Source: G963674685 sp963674685 | GTDB taxonomy: Bacteria > Lernaellota > Lernaellaia > JACKCT01 | DNA: 64,000 nucleotides | Reading direction: 5' to 3' | Assembly (NCBI GenBank): GCA_963674685.2 | Contig: CAXXWT010000009.1 | Location: 62,001-126,000, forward strand | Shown here: piece by piece, positions 17,301-26,258 of the stretch | How positions within the stretch are numbered: position 1 is the stretch's first letter | How the letters are laid out: each line of letters starts with the position of its first letter | Position numbers and translations under genes: made by a program | Notes under the pieces: model-generated | Database searches by the model: none | Told to the model about the DNA's origin: nothing | Seen by the model: the letters and a program-made list of their open reading frames with translations, nothing else

Positions 17301-19842
17301 TTATAAGCAGGCGACGACGACAACGACGACGACCACAACGACGACGACCACAACGACCACGACCACTACGTCAACTTCGACGACGACCACGACCATCGTC
17401 AGCACGGAAGCCCCCACTTTGTCGAACGGTATTTTCAATCCCGATACGGTGGACTGGATTTCCGAATGCGCCAGCGATCCCTGCACGCAGTTGGAATTTT
17501 ACGTTTGTGATGCGGACAATGATCTTTTCGATGGAGAGTTGACTCTGACCGACACGGAGGGATTTTTCTTTCAGGAACCAATGACGTTGCTTTGGCAGGA
17601 CATCATCGACTTTCCCGTCGACGTTTCGAACTGCCTGGATCCATTCCTGGTCGTCATAGAAATCAAATTGCCGGAAAGCTTGTTTGACCATGGAGCGGAC
17701 ACGTATACCGCTATCGCCGATATCGAGGCGACGGATGCTTCGGGTGCGCCCAGCAATCGGCTGGAGGGAATCACGCTTGACATTGACTACGCGCCGGGCA
17801 CGACGACGACCGTGGGTCCCACGACGACCTCGACAACCACGACAACCATCGTGAGCACGGAAGGGCCGACCATGTCGGGCGGCGCGTTCAACCCGAGTTC
17901 CATAACCTGGAGCCCGGCGTGCGAAAACAGCGCCTGCACGCTGCTGGAGTTTGCCGTGTGCGATCCGGACAATGATCTGTACGGCGGCGACTTCACGATG
18001 ACCGACGTTCTGGGATTTTTGGGCGACGCGCCGGTGACCGTGCCTTGGGCGGACGTCATCGATTTTCCGGTGAACGCATCGGATTGTGAAAATCCCGTCG
18101 ACGTCTCCCTGGATATTCTGCTGCCGGAATCGATGTTCGGCGCGGGCGAGATGATTTATAACGCCAACGTGGATATTGCCTGCACGGACGCTTCCGGCGT
18201 TTCCGGCGCCGGGATCGGCGGAATGGAGCTCCATGTCGATTATAAGCAGGCGACGACGACAACGACGACGACCATAGCAACGACGACTTCCACGACGACG
18301 ACCACGATTGTCAGCACGGAAGGTCCCACGTTGTCGGGCGGCGAATTCAATCCCGATTTGGTGAACTGGACTTCCGAATGCGCCAGCGATCCCTGCACGC
18401 AGTTGGAATTCTACGTTTGCGATGCGGACAATGATCTTTTCGATGGAGAGTTGACTCTGACCGACACGGAGGGATTTTTCTTTCAGGAACCAATGACGTT
18501 GCTTTGGCAGGACATCATCGACTTTCCCGTCGACGTTTCGAACTGCCTGGATCCATTCCTGGTCGTCATAGAAATCAAATTGCCGGAAAGCTTGTTTGAC
18601 CATGGAGCGGACACGTATACCGCTATCGCCGATATCGAGGCGACGGATGCTTCGGGTGCGCCCAGCAATCGGCTGGAGGAAATCACGCTTGACATTGACT
18701 ACGCGCCGGGCACGACGACGACCGTAAGTTCCACGACCACCTCCACGACGACGACCGTGGGTTCCACGACCACCTCCACGACGACGACAACCGTGGAAGC
18801 CATGGCCCCGCTTTTGACCGATGGGCAATTCGAACCCGAGAGCGTCGATTGGACGACCGCCTGCGAAAACGGGACGTGCGCGACTTTGAACTGGTTCGTT
18901 TGCGATGCGGAAAACGACCTCGAAGGCGGTACGGTGACCCTGGAAGACGCCAACCTTTTCATCCTCGACGAGCCCTACAATATTCCGTGGACCGACCTGA
19001 TGACTTTCCCGGCGGACGCCACGGACTGCGGCAACCCGATCGAGGTCGGCGTCCCGGTCTACATCCTGGAAATCATGTTCGGAACCGCGGCGGATCAGTA
19101 CATAGCCAGCGCGGAAATCACCGCCACGGACGCCGCCGGCCATCTGAGCAACCGGCTTTCGGACATTGAACTGACGGTCAATTATAATCCGCCGACCACC
19201 ACCACAATCACCATATCGACCACGACGACGACGGCTGATCCCACGGCGCCCATTCTGACGGATGCGAGCGTGAATCCCGAGACCGTGGACTGGATTCCCG
19301 ATTGTGAAAACGGAACCTGCGCATCTCTGGACTGGCATGTCTGCGATCATGAAAACGATCTGGAAGGTGGAGAGGTCGTCATCACCGACACCAATGACCT
19401 ATTGATGACCGATCCCGTGCATCTGCCGTGGACGGATTTGCTCACGTTCCCGGTGGATGCAACGGACTGCGGCAATCCCCTGTCCGTATCGACTTCGATT
19501 TACATTATGGAGGAGATTTTCGGAGTCGCCGCAGCCCAGTACGCGGCCAATATCAATCTTTATTCGACCGACGATGCAGGACATGTGAGCAACGTGCTTT
19601 CCAACAACTTCCTGACGATCAATTACGGCGACGATACGACGACGACAACGATTTCGACGACAACGACGACCATACCGGGAGACGACGATGTCGACGACGA
19701 CATCGATGACGATACGGGGGACGATGATTTAAATGACGACACGGCGGACGACGATTATTTTCCGACTGACGACGATGATGATTCAGCGCCTGTTTATTAC
19801 CCCGCCGCCGATGAGGATGATTCGTCGAGTTGCTGTGGATAA
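14365..19842 (+). CDS. Giant secreted modular protein with Thr linkers, Asp tract and CCG end
   Basis: 1825 aa. After a signal anchor (LMFIAVLIVVWAAFAWTA) comes a beta-rich domain with paired Cys, then a Cys-rich region (about 245-535) of units like CNGEDRCLAGQC, WCDGELVCDEDAKDC and CNGTETCNVLTDSC. After that come at least seven modules of about 115-130 aa with a common plan: FNPDTVDW...C....C..LEFYVCDADNDL.GG, ...DC.NP..V...LPESMF, and a closing ASG..SNRL..I.L.IDY. Modules are joined by Thr-only or Thr/Ser linkers, likely O-glycosylated or stiff spacers. The C-terminus is an Asp tract and DDSSSCCG. Two modules are duplicated as a 939-bp tandem block. It starts at ATG 14365 behind AAAGGAGG. 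Probably an extracellular fibre or adhesin; neighbour 19911-22955 is a smaller relative. No enzyme motif was seen. Confidence 0.85.
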   Translation: MRSVFHIRKPLMFIAVLIVVWAAFAWTAGEESHHGNKHYIGGAEKSAAEEGIVIETDAENSLKSIATAVRLSEPDEVEPLEYAEDEVFVESFPVYFGDVDGAAAGTAPELFSAEFTTTYVDWTATCELKADDPGFVGYCTNLRFTICDVDNDLVAGSTYADLYVLDTDTQTQSLLFPKDPPTFEFFDPMPDVSDCGNPVELEYGINIFTDLFEEGAGEYEVSVDLYVDDLEGNFSNRINNITMIVNYTGEECGHQQCAIDDGQGGVDCYNDQERVGCLFCDLPVSQTVLQALADGALCDDGILCNGEDRCLAGQCAEHNFISPCNALMCTPVCDEDLQVCVPPEEPICYDNGQWCDGELVCDEDAKDCVPANVPVCPEDDGVGCNGEEGCNEELDQCNTPIDICDDNDWCNGTETCNVLTDSCDSTPAPCVDGLFCTVDHCDSEKQECDFSQSPCAGMSDGEFCNGDEELCNEDTDSCGGDPPVCDNDLWCDGEEECDWEADACRTVEYSVPCDDNEICIEETETCEANTDVPLVSDFAFDTYSVQWTHNCETVACLTAQWYVCDEGDNLIGGSVYFYEMGTSNPTEMMDPAVYTWEELIGSDPGSVADCENPYGPVELGILLPSSMFPTPDFYVYDIDIVVTDASDYESDPLAAPDSVFINYNPTTTTTTTTTTTTTTTTTSTTTTTTSTSTTTTTIVSTEAPTLSNGIFNPDTVDWISECASDPCTQLEFYVCDADNDLFDGELTLTDTEGFFFQEPMTLLWQDIIDFPVDVSNCLDPFLVVIEIKLPESLFDHGADTYTAIADIEATDASGAPSNRLEGITLDIDYAPGTTTTVGPTTTSTTTTTIVSTEGPTMSGGAFNPSSITWSPACENSACTLLEFAVCDPDNDLYGGDFTMTDVLGFLGDAPVTVPWADVIDFPVNASDCENPVDVSLDILLPESMFGAGEIIYNANVDIACTDASGVSGAGIGGMELHVDYKQATTTTTTTTTTTTTTTTTTTSTSTTTTTIVSTEAPTLSNGIFNPDTVDWISECASDPCTQLEFYVCDADNDLFDGELTLTDTEGFFFQEPMTLLWQDIIDFPVDVSNCLDPFLVVIEIKLPESLFDHGADTYTAIADIEATDASGAPSNRLEGITLDIDYAPGTTTTVGPTTTSTTTTTIVSTEGPTMSGGAFNPSSITWSPACENSACTLLEFAVCDPDNDLYGGDFTMTDVLGFLGDAPVTVPWADVIDFPVNASDCENPVDVSLDILLPESMFGAGEMIYNANVDIACTDASGVSGAGIGGMELHVDYKQATTTTTTTIATTTSTTTTTIVSTEGPTLSGGEFNPDLVNWTSECASDPCTQLEFYVCDADNDLFDGELTLTDTEGFFFQEPMTLLWQDIIDFPVDVSNCLDPFLVVIEIKLPESLFDHGADTYTAIADIEATDASGAPSNRLEEITLDIDYAPGTTTTVSSTTTSTTTTVGSTTTSTTTTTVEAMAPLLTDGQFEPESVDWTTACENGTCATLNWFVCDAENDLEGGTVTLEDANLFILDEPYNIPWTDLMTFPADATDCGNPIEVGVPVYILEIMFGTAADQYIASAEITATDAAGHLSNRLSDIELTVNYNPPTTTTITISTTTTTADPTAPILTDASVNPETVDWIPDCENGTCASLDWHVCDHENDLEGGEVVITDTNDLLMTDPVHLPWTDLLTFPVDATDCGNPLSVSTSIYIMEEIFGVAAAQYAANINLYSTDDAGHVSNVLSNNFLTINYGDDTTTTTISTTTTTIPGDDDVDDDIDDDTGDDDLNDDTADDDYFPTDDDDDSAPVYYPAADEDDSSSCCG
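16431..18272 (+). repeat. Near-identical 939-bp tandem duplication inside a CDS
   Basis: The text starting GTCAACTTCGACGACGACC at 16431 recurs at 17370, giving a period of 939 bp (313 codons, in frame). Each unit contains two Ig-like modules and a Thr linker. The copies differ at very few positions (for example T/C near 16530 versus 17469, A/G near 17213 versus 18152), so the duplication is recent or kept uniform by gene conversion. A third copy of the first module follows at about 18300-18715 with more differences at its start. Confidence 0.92.
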
Positions 19843-19910
19843 TGAAATGCCGGGTCATAGCACCGGTCGGTGTGAGAATGATTAATTGTTATTGATTGGA
19901 GAAATTCGGC

Positions 19911-22900
19911 ATGGCAGGTCCTAAATACGGAATCGCATATCCGTGGTTTCTTTTACCGGTGTTATTGCTGGTCGCGTCGGCTTTCTGGGCCTGCATGGAG
20001 CAAAGCAGCCGCACTCTCAAGGTCGACAACCGTTCCGCGGTCGTTGAATTGTCGGCGGCTGAAGCAAAGGCCGACGGATATAAAAGCGTAGTTGCCGAAG
20101 CCGAATTCGCCGATGTCCCGGACGATCGTTTCGATTCCGAATCGATCCGCATTGTCGATGTGGAGTTTAGCTATAATAGCGCTCAGGGAGGATTGAGCGC
20201 CATCGGCCGCGGTTCGGCGCCGAGTCTGGGCAATGTAACTTTTCGACCCAGCGATGATTTCATTTGGTTTTCGTTTTGCGAGTCGGAAGGGTGTTTGGTG
20301 GTGGAATGGTACGCCTGCGATCCCGACAATGATCTCGATGGCGGCAATGTCTATTTTTACAATGAAGCCACGACGAACCCCTTCGAGTTTTTTCCGGCCG
20401 GAAGCGCTCCCTGGAGCGATTATGCGCCGGTCGATACGACGGGTTGCGTTCCCGGCGACGTCGGCACGTATGCGGGACCGTTTCAGCAGGTCATGCTGAT
20501 TCCTGAAAGTTCCTTTTCGTCTTATGGCGATTACAATTACAGCCTGGATTTTTTCGTCGACGACGCGGAGGGCAACGTGACCTTCGGCGGCGCTTTAGCC
20601 CTGACGGTGGAATATGCCGAGGAACCTTGCGGGGGGTGCTGGTTTGGAGATTACCCCGATGATTACGAATGCGGATGCCTGATTGATACCGGAATGGCGG
20701 AGCCGGAATGCTTCTTGAATGGTGGCAGGAATCCCGATAATGAATGCGAGATTTGTAATTATGACGTCAATCCCTTGGATTGGACAGTACTTATTGATGG
20801 CGATCCTTGCGATGACGGTGTGTGGTGCAACGGAGCTGATTTCTGTTTAAGCGGTCAGTGTCAGCATGAAGGCCAGGCTTGCCCGGACGATGGATTCTAC
20901 TGCACCGGGGAGGAATATTGCAACGAAGCGCAACAGATGTGCGATCATCAAAATATCCCGGAGTGCCCTGACAACGGCCTTTATTGCGACGGCATTGAAT
21001 ACTGCGACGATGAAAATGAGCGCTGCTCCGTATTGAGCGTCCCGCAGTGTGACAACGGTGTCTGGTGCGACGGCCCGGAAACCTGCGAAGAAGGCGAAGG
21101 AACACACGAATGCGTCAGTGGCGCGGAGCCGTGCGGGGACGACGAAGTATTCTGCAACGGCGAGGAAATGTGCAACGAGGGCGGGCATTCGTGTTACAAG
21201 GCGAATGTTCCCTGCGAGGATAACGGCCAATATTGCGACGGGGAGGAATATTGCATCGAGGACAATGATACATGCGGCGCCAATAATGTGCCGGATTGCT
21301 CCGACAACGGCCTCTGGTGCGACGGCGACGAATACTGCGACGAGGAAAACAACCGTTGCTCCGCCATGAATGTTCCCGACTGCGCGGACGACGGCGTTTT
21401 ATGCAATGGGCTCGAAGCGGGATGCGACGAACAAAGCAACAGCTGCATCGTCAACGATCCTTGTCCGGATGACGGCGAATATTGCAATGGGATGGAAGAC
21501 TGCAATACGGATAACGATGCATGCGAGCACCTCTGGATTCCCTGCCTTGACGACGGCGTTTTGTGCAACGGCATCGAGGCGGATTGCGATGAGGACGCCG
21601 ATCAATGCGTTATCGAGGATCCCTGTCCGAACAACGAACTCTGGTGCGACGGGGAAGAAGCCTGCGACGCCGAAAATGATGAATGCACCGTGCTGGACAT
21701 CCCCTGCCTCGAGGGAGAGGATTGCTCGGAGGATCCGCGGGAGTGCCTGGAATCCGCGTCGGGTCCGGTCTTGTCCGGCGCGAGCTGGACCGAAGATCAT
21801 GTCTATTGGCAACCCATATGTGAAATCACCCCATGCACTCAGTTGGAATGGTATGTCTGTGATCCGGAAAGCGACGTCATCGGCGGCGATGTTCATTTTT
21901 TCATTCGCGGATTCAACGATCCGACGCCATGGTTGGAAGTCGCCTCCTTATCCTGGGGGGAACTGATCGGCTACGATCCCGGCGATATCAGCGATTGTGA
22001 AAATCCCTTCGGACCCGTCGTCATGGATTATCTGATACCCGAGTCGCTGTTCGGCGACCCGGATACCTACTACGTCGATTTCGACCTGCGCGCCACGGAT
22101 GCGTCGGGCCACTGGGGAAATCGCCTGGGAGGCTTTTACCTTGTCGTCGAATACGGTTTTACGACGACCACGACCTCAACGACGACCACGACCACAACGA
22201 CGACGACCACAACCACGACGACGACCACGACCACGAGCACCACAAGCACGACCACCACCACGTCGACAACAACGAGCACGTCGACGACTTCGACAACCAC
22301 GACCACGAGCACCACGACGACGAGTTCCACGACCTCGACCACCGTGATCACGACGACGACCACGACGACCACGACGCTGCCGGACAACCCCATCATTTTC
22401 GATGCGTCATGGCAACCCGACGAGGTGACGTGGACGGCGGATTGCGAGACCTCGGCTTGCGCGCAATTCCAGTGGTGGGTATGCGATCCGAATAACGATC
22501 TCGAAGGCGGCCACGTGTTAATTTCCGATGCCCAGGGATGGATGGAGACCGTGGACATTGCATGGACGGATTTGATCGATTTTCCCGCTTACCACGGAGA
22601 TTGCGATAATCCGTACGGCCCGTTGACATGGGGGCTCATGCTGCCGGAAACCATGTTCCAGGCAAGAGCCGTGTTCAGCATTCAGGCTCAAATCTACGTT
22701 ACCGACGGGAATTTGAATCCGAGTAATGTATTGAGCGATATTATATTGGATATCGAATACGAAACAACGACGACCGTCCCGTCATCCACCACGACGACGA
22801 CGCAAGGCGCCGACGATGACAGCGATGACGATGCCGACGATGACGCCGACGATGACGCGGCGGACGACGACGGCGATGACGATACGCAAGATACTGTTCC

Positions 22901-22955
22901 ACGCGTAGACGACGGCGGGGATGAGGATGATTCCAGTTCCTGCGGGTGCTCTTAG
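19911..22955 (+). CDS. Secreted modular protein with Cys repeats, Thr tract, Asp tract and CGCS end
   Basis: 1014 aa, a shorter relative of the 14365 protein. It has a hydrophobic export signal ending near FWAC, a beta module with the shared pattern VVEWYACDPDNDLDGG, a long Cys-rich region (about 250-620) of repeating DDGVWCNG.DFC, DNGLYCDGIEYCDDENERC and DDGVLCNGIEADCDEDADQC units, a second beta module, a Thr/Ser tract of about 70 residues (encoded by 22161-22376), a third module, then an Asp tract and DDSSSCGCS. The Cys units resemble short repeats common in Planctomycetes and deltaproteobacterial surface proteins. The ATG at 19911 follows TTGGAG at good spacing and is preferred over the TTG at 19896. 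It lies 68 bp behind its relative and is probably cotranscribed. Likely extracellular structural or adhesive protein. Confidence 0.83.
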   Translation: MAGPKYGIAYPWFLLPVLLLVASAFWACMEQSSRTLKVDNRSAVVELSAAEAKADGYKSVVAEAEFADVPDDRFDSESIRIVDVEFSYNSAQGGLSAIGRGSAPSLGNVTFRPSDDFIWFSFCESEGCLVVEWYACDPDNDLDGGNVYFYNEATTNPFEFFPAGSAPWSDYAPVDTTGCVPGDVGTYAGPFQQVMLIPESSFSSYGDYNYSLDFFVDDAEGNVTFGGALALTVEYAEEPCGGCWFGDYPDDYECGCLIDTGMAEPECFLNGGRNPDNECEICNYDVNPLDWTVLIDGDPCDDGVWCNGADFCLSGQCQHEGQACPDDGFYCTGEEYCNEAQQMCDHQNIPECPDNGLYCDGIEYCDDENERCSVLSVPQCDNGVWCDGPETCEEGEGTHECVSGAEPCGDDEVFCNGEEMCNEGGHSCYKANVPCEDNGQYCDGEEYCIEDNDTCGANNVPDCSDNGLWCDGDEYCDEENNRCSAMNVPDCADDGVLCNGLEAGCDEQSNSCIVNDPCPDDGEYCNGMEDCNTDNDACEHLWIPCLDDGVLCNGIEADCDEDADQCVIEDPCPNNELWCDGEEACDAENDECTVLDIPCLEGEDCSEDPRECLESASGPVLSGASWTEDHVYWQPICEITPCTQLEWYVCDPESDVIGGDVHFFIRGFNDPTPWLEVASLSWGELIGYDPGDISDCENPFGPVVMDYLIPESLFGDPDTYYVDFDLRATDASGHWGNRLGGFYLVVEYGFTTTTTSTTTTTTTTTTTTTTTTTTTSTTSTTTTTSTTTSTSTTSTTTTTSTTTTSSTTSTTVITTTTTTTTTLPDNPIIFDASWQPDEVTWTADCETSACAQFQWWVCDPNNDLEGGHVLISDAQGWMETVDIAWTDLIDFPAYHGDCDNPYGPLTWGLMLPETMFQARAVFSIQAQIYVTDGNLNPSNVLSDIILDIEYETTTTVPSSTTTTTQGADDDSDDDADDDADDDAADDDGDDDTQDTVPRVDDGGDEDDSSSCGCS
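22161..22376 (+). repeat. Thr-codon microsatellite tract
   Basis: Runs of ACG/ACC/ACA codons with scattered TCG/AGC code for a Thr/Ser-only linker of about 70 residues. Similar shorter tracts are at about 16359-16456 and 17311-17396 in the neighbouring gene. At DNA level these are likely to expand and contract. Confidence 0.85.
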
Positions 22956-23013
22956 GGCCATTGATCTATAAGTCATGAAGAAAGTTTCCCGTGAATCCCA
23001 TGGACAAAGGGGT

Positions 23014-23619
23014 ATGCGAGTGAGTGATTCCGCATTGATGTTTATTGACAGATTCGCCGAACTCAGCGCTCAGGCGATTCGCGGCTTCATGGAACAAAAC
23101 CGTGAGAAAATCGCCCGGTGCAGCGAATTATTCGTCGAGCGGCTGAACAAGGGCGGGAAAATCGTATTTTTCGGCAACGGGGGAAGCGCCGCCGACGCCC
23201 AGCATCTGGCCACGGAGTTCGTCGGCCGTTGTTTCGGCGAACGGTCCCCTCTGGCCGCAATCGCCCTGACCACCGACACCTCGTGCCTGACCGCTCTGGC
23301 CAACGATTACGGTTATGACGAGATATTCGCCAGGCAGTGCGAGGCTCTCGTAAAAGGCGAAGACGTCGTCGTGGGCATTTCCACGAGCGGAATGAGCAAA
23401 AACGTTTTGAAAGGATTGCAGACGGCCCGGGCAAAGGGCGCCGCCACCGTCGGGCTGGCCGGCCGGGGCGGGGGAAAAATGGGCGAAATCTGCGATCATC
23501 TTTTCGTCGCGCCTACGGAGTCCACCCAGATTATTCAGCAAATCCACATCACCTGCGGCCATATTCTCGTCGGCCTCGTTGAAAAAAGCCTGTTTGGAGC
23601 GCCGGAGGACGGCGCATGA
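23014..23619 (+). CDS. gmhA: Sedoheptulose 7-phosphate isomerase (GmhA-like SIS protein)
   Basis: 201 aa from the ATG at 23014 (preceded by AAAGGGG); an in-frame ATG at 22975 would add 13 residues unlike the family. The SIS fold is clear: GGKIVFFGNGGSAADAQHLATEFVGR carries the GNGGSAADAQH phosphosugar-binding signature of GmhA, followed by the TTDTSCLTALANDYG segment, GISTSGMSKNVL and the C-terminal STQIIQQIHITCGHILVGLVE. GmhA converts sedoheptulose 7-phosphate to D-glycero-D-manno-heptose 7-phosphate, the first step to the heptose of lipopolysaccharide core or of heptosylated surface proteins. No other heptose genes are adjacent. Its place 58 bp behind the two giant surface proteins may be coincidence or may hint at glycosylation of those proteins. 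Confidence 0.93.
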   Translation: MRVSDSALMFIDRFAELSAQAIRGFMEQNREKIARCSELFVERLNKGGKIVFFGNGGSAADAQHLATEFVGRCFGERSPLAAIALTTDTSCLTALANDYGYDEIFARQCEALVKGEDVVVGISTSGMSKNVLKGLQTARAKGAATVGLAGRGGGKMGEICDHLFVAPTESTQIIQQIHITCGHILVGLVEKSLFGAPEDGA

Positions 23620-23931
23620 GCCATTGCCTGAGGCCATTTGACTTCAGCGCTTTAAACAGGATGCCCTCGGGGGTCCGCGACAGCCCGACGGATGCGTCGC
23701 GGATGGCCAGACCGCGCCGGCCCGGCGCCGCATTCGAACGGTTTGCCGCAATACAGGCCATTGACAAATGTCGTCGCCCGTCCTACGAAATCCGGGGGAC
23801 GCGGGTATCATTTGACCGGTCATCACGAAATCATGTTCCCCCTCCTTGCAACTCTGATTCCGGAGGGGCTTTCGTGATTCGATCAGGTTTTTGAATTAAG
23901 GTTTTTTTGACACCACTTACCAGGATGCCTA
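23620..23931. other. Intergenic region with promoter and hairpin signals
   Basis: 312 bp between gmhA and the REC-PATAN operon. It holds TTGACA (23761-23766) and TACGAA (23784-23789) with a 17-bp spacer, a moderate promoter, and the inverted repeat CCCCTCC/GGAGGGG (23840-23846, 23863-23869) followed by CTTTCG, a weak terminator or leader hairpin. No gene was recognised. Confidence 0.5.
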
Positions 23932-26250
23932 ATGCCGAAAACGGTTCTCGTCGGAGACAGCAATTACGCGGAATTTGAAGTCCTTCACGATTTACTGACC
24001 GCCAAGGGTTTCAAGGTTCACTGGCAGAAAAACGGTCGCGACGTCATGTCGCAGATCGGAGACGTCAAACCCGATCTCATGATTCTGGATGCTCTGCTGC
24101 CCGGCATGACCGGTTTGAAGATTACGCAGGCGGTCAAGGCTCTCGATCAATACCAGGATGTCAAAATCATTTTGATGTCCAGCGTATACAAACAGTTTCA
24201 GCAGCAATATGAATCGCGCAAAAAGGTGGGAGTCGACGCCTATACGGAAAAACCCGTCAATGTGGCCGAGTTGGAAAATCTGATCGACGAACTCATCGGG
24301 CCCGCGGAACTTCCCGGGGAAAACATCGAGGAAACCTTCGGGGAAGAAACGGAAATCCCCGCGGAAAAGCCGGCGGAAAAGCTCCGCAAAGTGGGACTTG
24401 AAGGCGATTTGAAGGATATCCCTTTTCCCAAACTGGCGTTCTTTTTGTATAAATACCGCCGCACCGGCGCTTTGAGAATCAACCGCGAGCAGGTCAGCAA
24501 GGTCATATACTTCAGATCGGGAACGCCTGTTTTTGTCACCAGCAACCAGAGCCGCGAAAGCCTCGGACGCTTCCTTGTCCAACAGGGGATCATCACGCAG
24601 GCCCAATACAACGCCTCTTTGGAGGAGATGCTCAGTACGGGATATCAACACGGAGACATTCTTTTGCGCATGGGCGCCATTACGCCGCACCAGTTGTTCG
24701 GCGCTTTGGAACAGCACATTCACGAAAAAGTTTTATCCGTTTATGCCTGGGAAAAAGGCCGTTACCAGTTTCAGGCCGGGCAATTCGACCTCGATCAGAG
24801 CATGACGCTGCATATCAATTCCATTCGACTGGCTTATGAAGGAATCACGCGGCATTATCCTCTCAGGCGGCTGGAAGCATTCTTCAACGAGTATAAAAAC
24901 CAGCGGCTGGTGAAAAGGAAGAACCCTCCCGTTCCCATTTCCACGCTCGGATTCGGGCCGGCGGAAATGCGCTTTATTACGATGATCAACAACAAGCGCA
25001 CCGTGGGCCGGCTGGTCGCGCAAAGCAATCTGACGTTGACAAAGACCTTCCAGATTTTATTCCTCATGATATTGATGGAAATTATACGATTCAAAGTCGA
25101 CCGTTCATTCGGAACCCGCGGCGACGCGGCCCAGCAGGAATACGTCAGGAAGAGGCTGCAAAAGCGCGATGAGCTTCGCCGCGTGGCCGAAAGCGGCGGC
25201 TCGGACCTTCTGCGCCTGAACCAGTACGTTCGCGCCGTCAACACGGCCTTCAAGCGCTTCAAGGGAAAAAATCATTATGAAAGGCTGGAGATAGATTCCA
25301 AGGCGGCCGCCGAGCAGATTAAACAGGCCTACTACATACAGTCCCACAGGTATCACGATCATCGGCTTTATCAAAATGCCGACGATGTGATTCAAAAGCG
25401 GGCCGATAAAATTTTCAGCGCTCTGACGCAAGCTTATTCAACGCTGATCGTTCCCGCGAAACGCAAACAATATGATGCAAAAATCGGGATCGCCGGATCG
25501 GAACCGCAACCGGCGGCGGAATTCGATGAACAGCCGGCCCCCATTGAAATCGTTATTGGCGACGACATCGGCCGGACCGACGCGGCGAAGAAGGAAACGG
25601 CGGATGTCAAAGACGAGTTCGAGTTCGAATTCGACGATGAACTGCTGGATCTGGCCATGGCGGAAGGCGATATGTCGGCTCGGATCGAAGCTGAAATGCC
25701 CGCCGAAGCGCCGCCGGATGCCGAGATGGATGATTTGGAAGATGACCTGGCTTCGGTCTGGAGCGCCGAGGAGGCGTTTGCGGCGTCGGACGAAGATGAC
25801 GTGAAGGATCTCGAAATCAGCAGCGACGAGCAGGTGCGGCTGGATGAGTCCAAAGAAATTACGCAAAACATGGCCTCGGCTCTTAAAGCGGAAATGGCTT
25901 TCCAGGAAGGCGAGGAAGCTCTGGAAGACAAGGATATGGATGGGGCGATCGAACATTTCGCCGCCGCCATTAAAATGGCCCCGAAAGAGGCGGAGTACTA
26001 TCAATATCTCGGATGGGCTCGCTATCTCAAATCTCCCGACGACGAATCGAACGTCAGCCGGGCCAAAGCCGATATCGAACTGGGAGTCAGTATGAATCCC
26101 TCGCTGGAGCAGGGATACTATTTTATGGGCGTTATTTCCGAGCACTCGGGAGATATGGAAAAAGCCCGCGTATTTTTCGAAAAAGCGCTCCAGAACAACC
26201 CGAACCATGAAGAAGCGGCCGAAGCCCTGAAATCCCTGTCGAAGACTTGA
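23932..26250 (+). CDS. Receiver-PATAN-J-like-TPR signalling protein (phosphorylatable type)
   Basis: 772 aa. Residues 1-120 are a response-regulator receiver domain with the phospho-acceptor Asp53 (MILDALLPGMTG), a Ser switch residue near 83 and Lys107 (TEKP); only one residue of the N-terminal acidic pair is kept (VGDS). Residues about 154-255 are a PATAN (DUF4388) domain: GDLKDIPFPKLAFFLYKYRRTGALRI, then VIYFRSGTPVFVTSN and SLGRFLVQQGIIT. Residues about 445-520 look like a J-domain (HYERLEIDSKAAAEQIKQAY) whose HPD is replaced by HDH. An acidic linker leads to TPR-like helices (about 650-770). Such proteins relay signals, often for motility or surface behaviour, through protein contacts rather than DNA binding. 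First gene of a three-gene operon (gap of 8 bp to the next). Confidence 0.85.
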   Translation: MPKTVLVGDSNYAEFEVLHDLLTAKGFKVHWQKNGRDVMSQIGDVKPDLMILDALLPGMTGLKITQAVKALDQYQDVKIILMSSVYKQFQQQYESRKKVGVDAYTEKPVNVAELENLIDELIGPAELPGENIEETFGEETEIPAEKPAEKLRKVGLEGDLKDIPFPKLAFFLYKYRRTGALRINREQVSKVIYFRSGTPVFVTSNQSRESLGRFLVQQGIITQAQYNASLEEMLSTGYQHGDILLRMGAITPHQLFGALEQHIHEKVLSVYAWEKGRYQFQAGQFDLDQSMTLHINSIRLAYEGITRHYPLRRLEAFFNEYKNQRLVKRKNPPVPISTLGFGPAEMRFITMINNKRTVGRLVAQSNLTLTKTFQILFLMILMEIIRFKVDRSFGTRGDAAQQEYVRKRLQKRDELRRVAESGGSDLLRLNQYVRAVNTAFKRFKGKNHYERLEIDSKAAAEQIKQAYYIQSHRYHDHRLYQNADDVIQKRADKIFSALTQAYSTLIVPAKRKQYDAKIGIAGSEPQPAAEFDEQPAPIEIVIGDDIGRTDAAKKETADVKDEFEFEFDDELLDLAMAEGDMSARIEAEMPAEAPPDAEMDDLEDDLASVWSAEEAFAASDEDDVKDLEISSDEQVRLDESKEITQNMASALKAEMAFQEGEEALEDKDMDGAIEHFAAAIKMAPKEAEYYQYLGWARYLKSPDDESNVSRAKADIELGVSMNPSLEQGYYFMGVISEHSGDMEKARVFFEKALQNNPNHEEAAEALKSLSKT

Positions 26251-26258
26251 GATTTGCC

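Noticed and set aside
17371..19350. 659-codon minus-strand open frame
   Set aside because: It is antisense to the giant modular protein; the repeat structure (939 bp, multiple of 3) keeps several frames open at once.
5612..22955. MYXO-CTERM or GlyGly-CTERM sorting signals on the Cys-ended proteins
   Set aside because: Those signals need a membrane helix and a basic cluster after the motif; here the chain ends at or within two residues of the last Cys.
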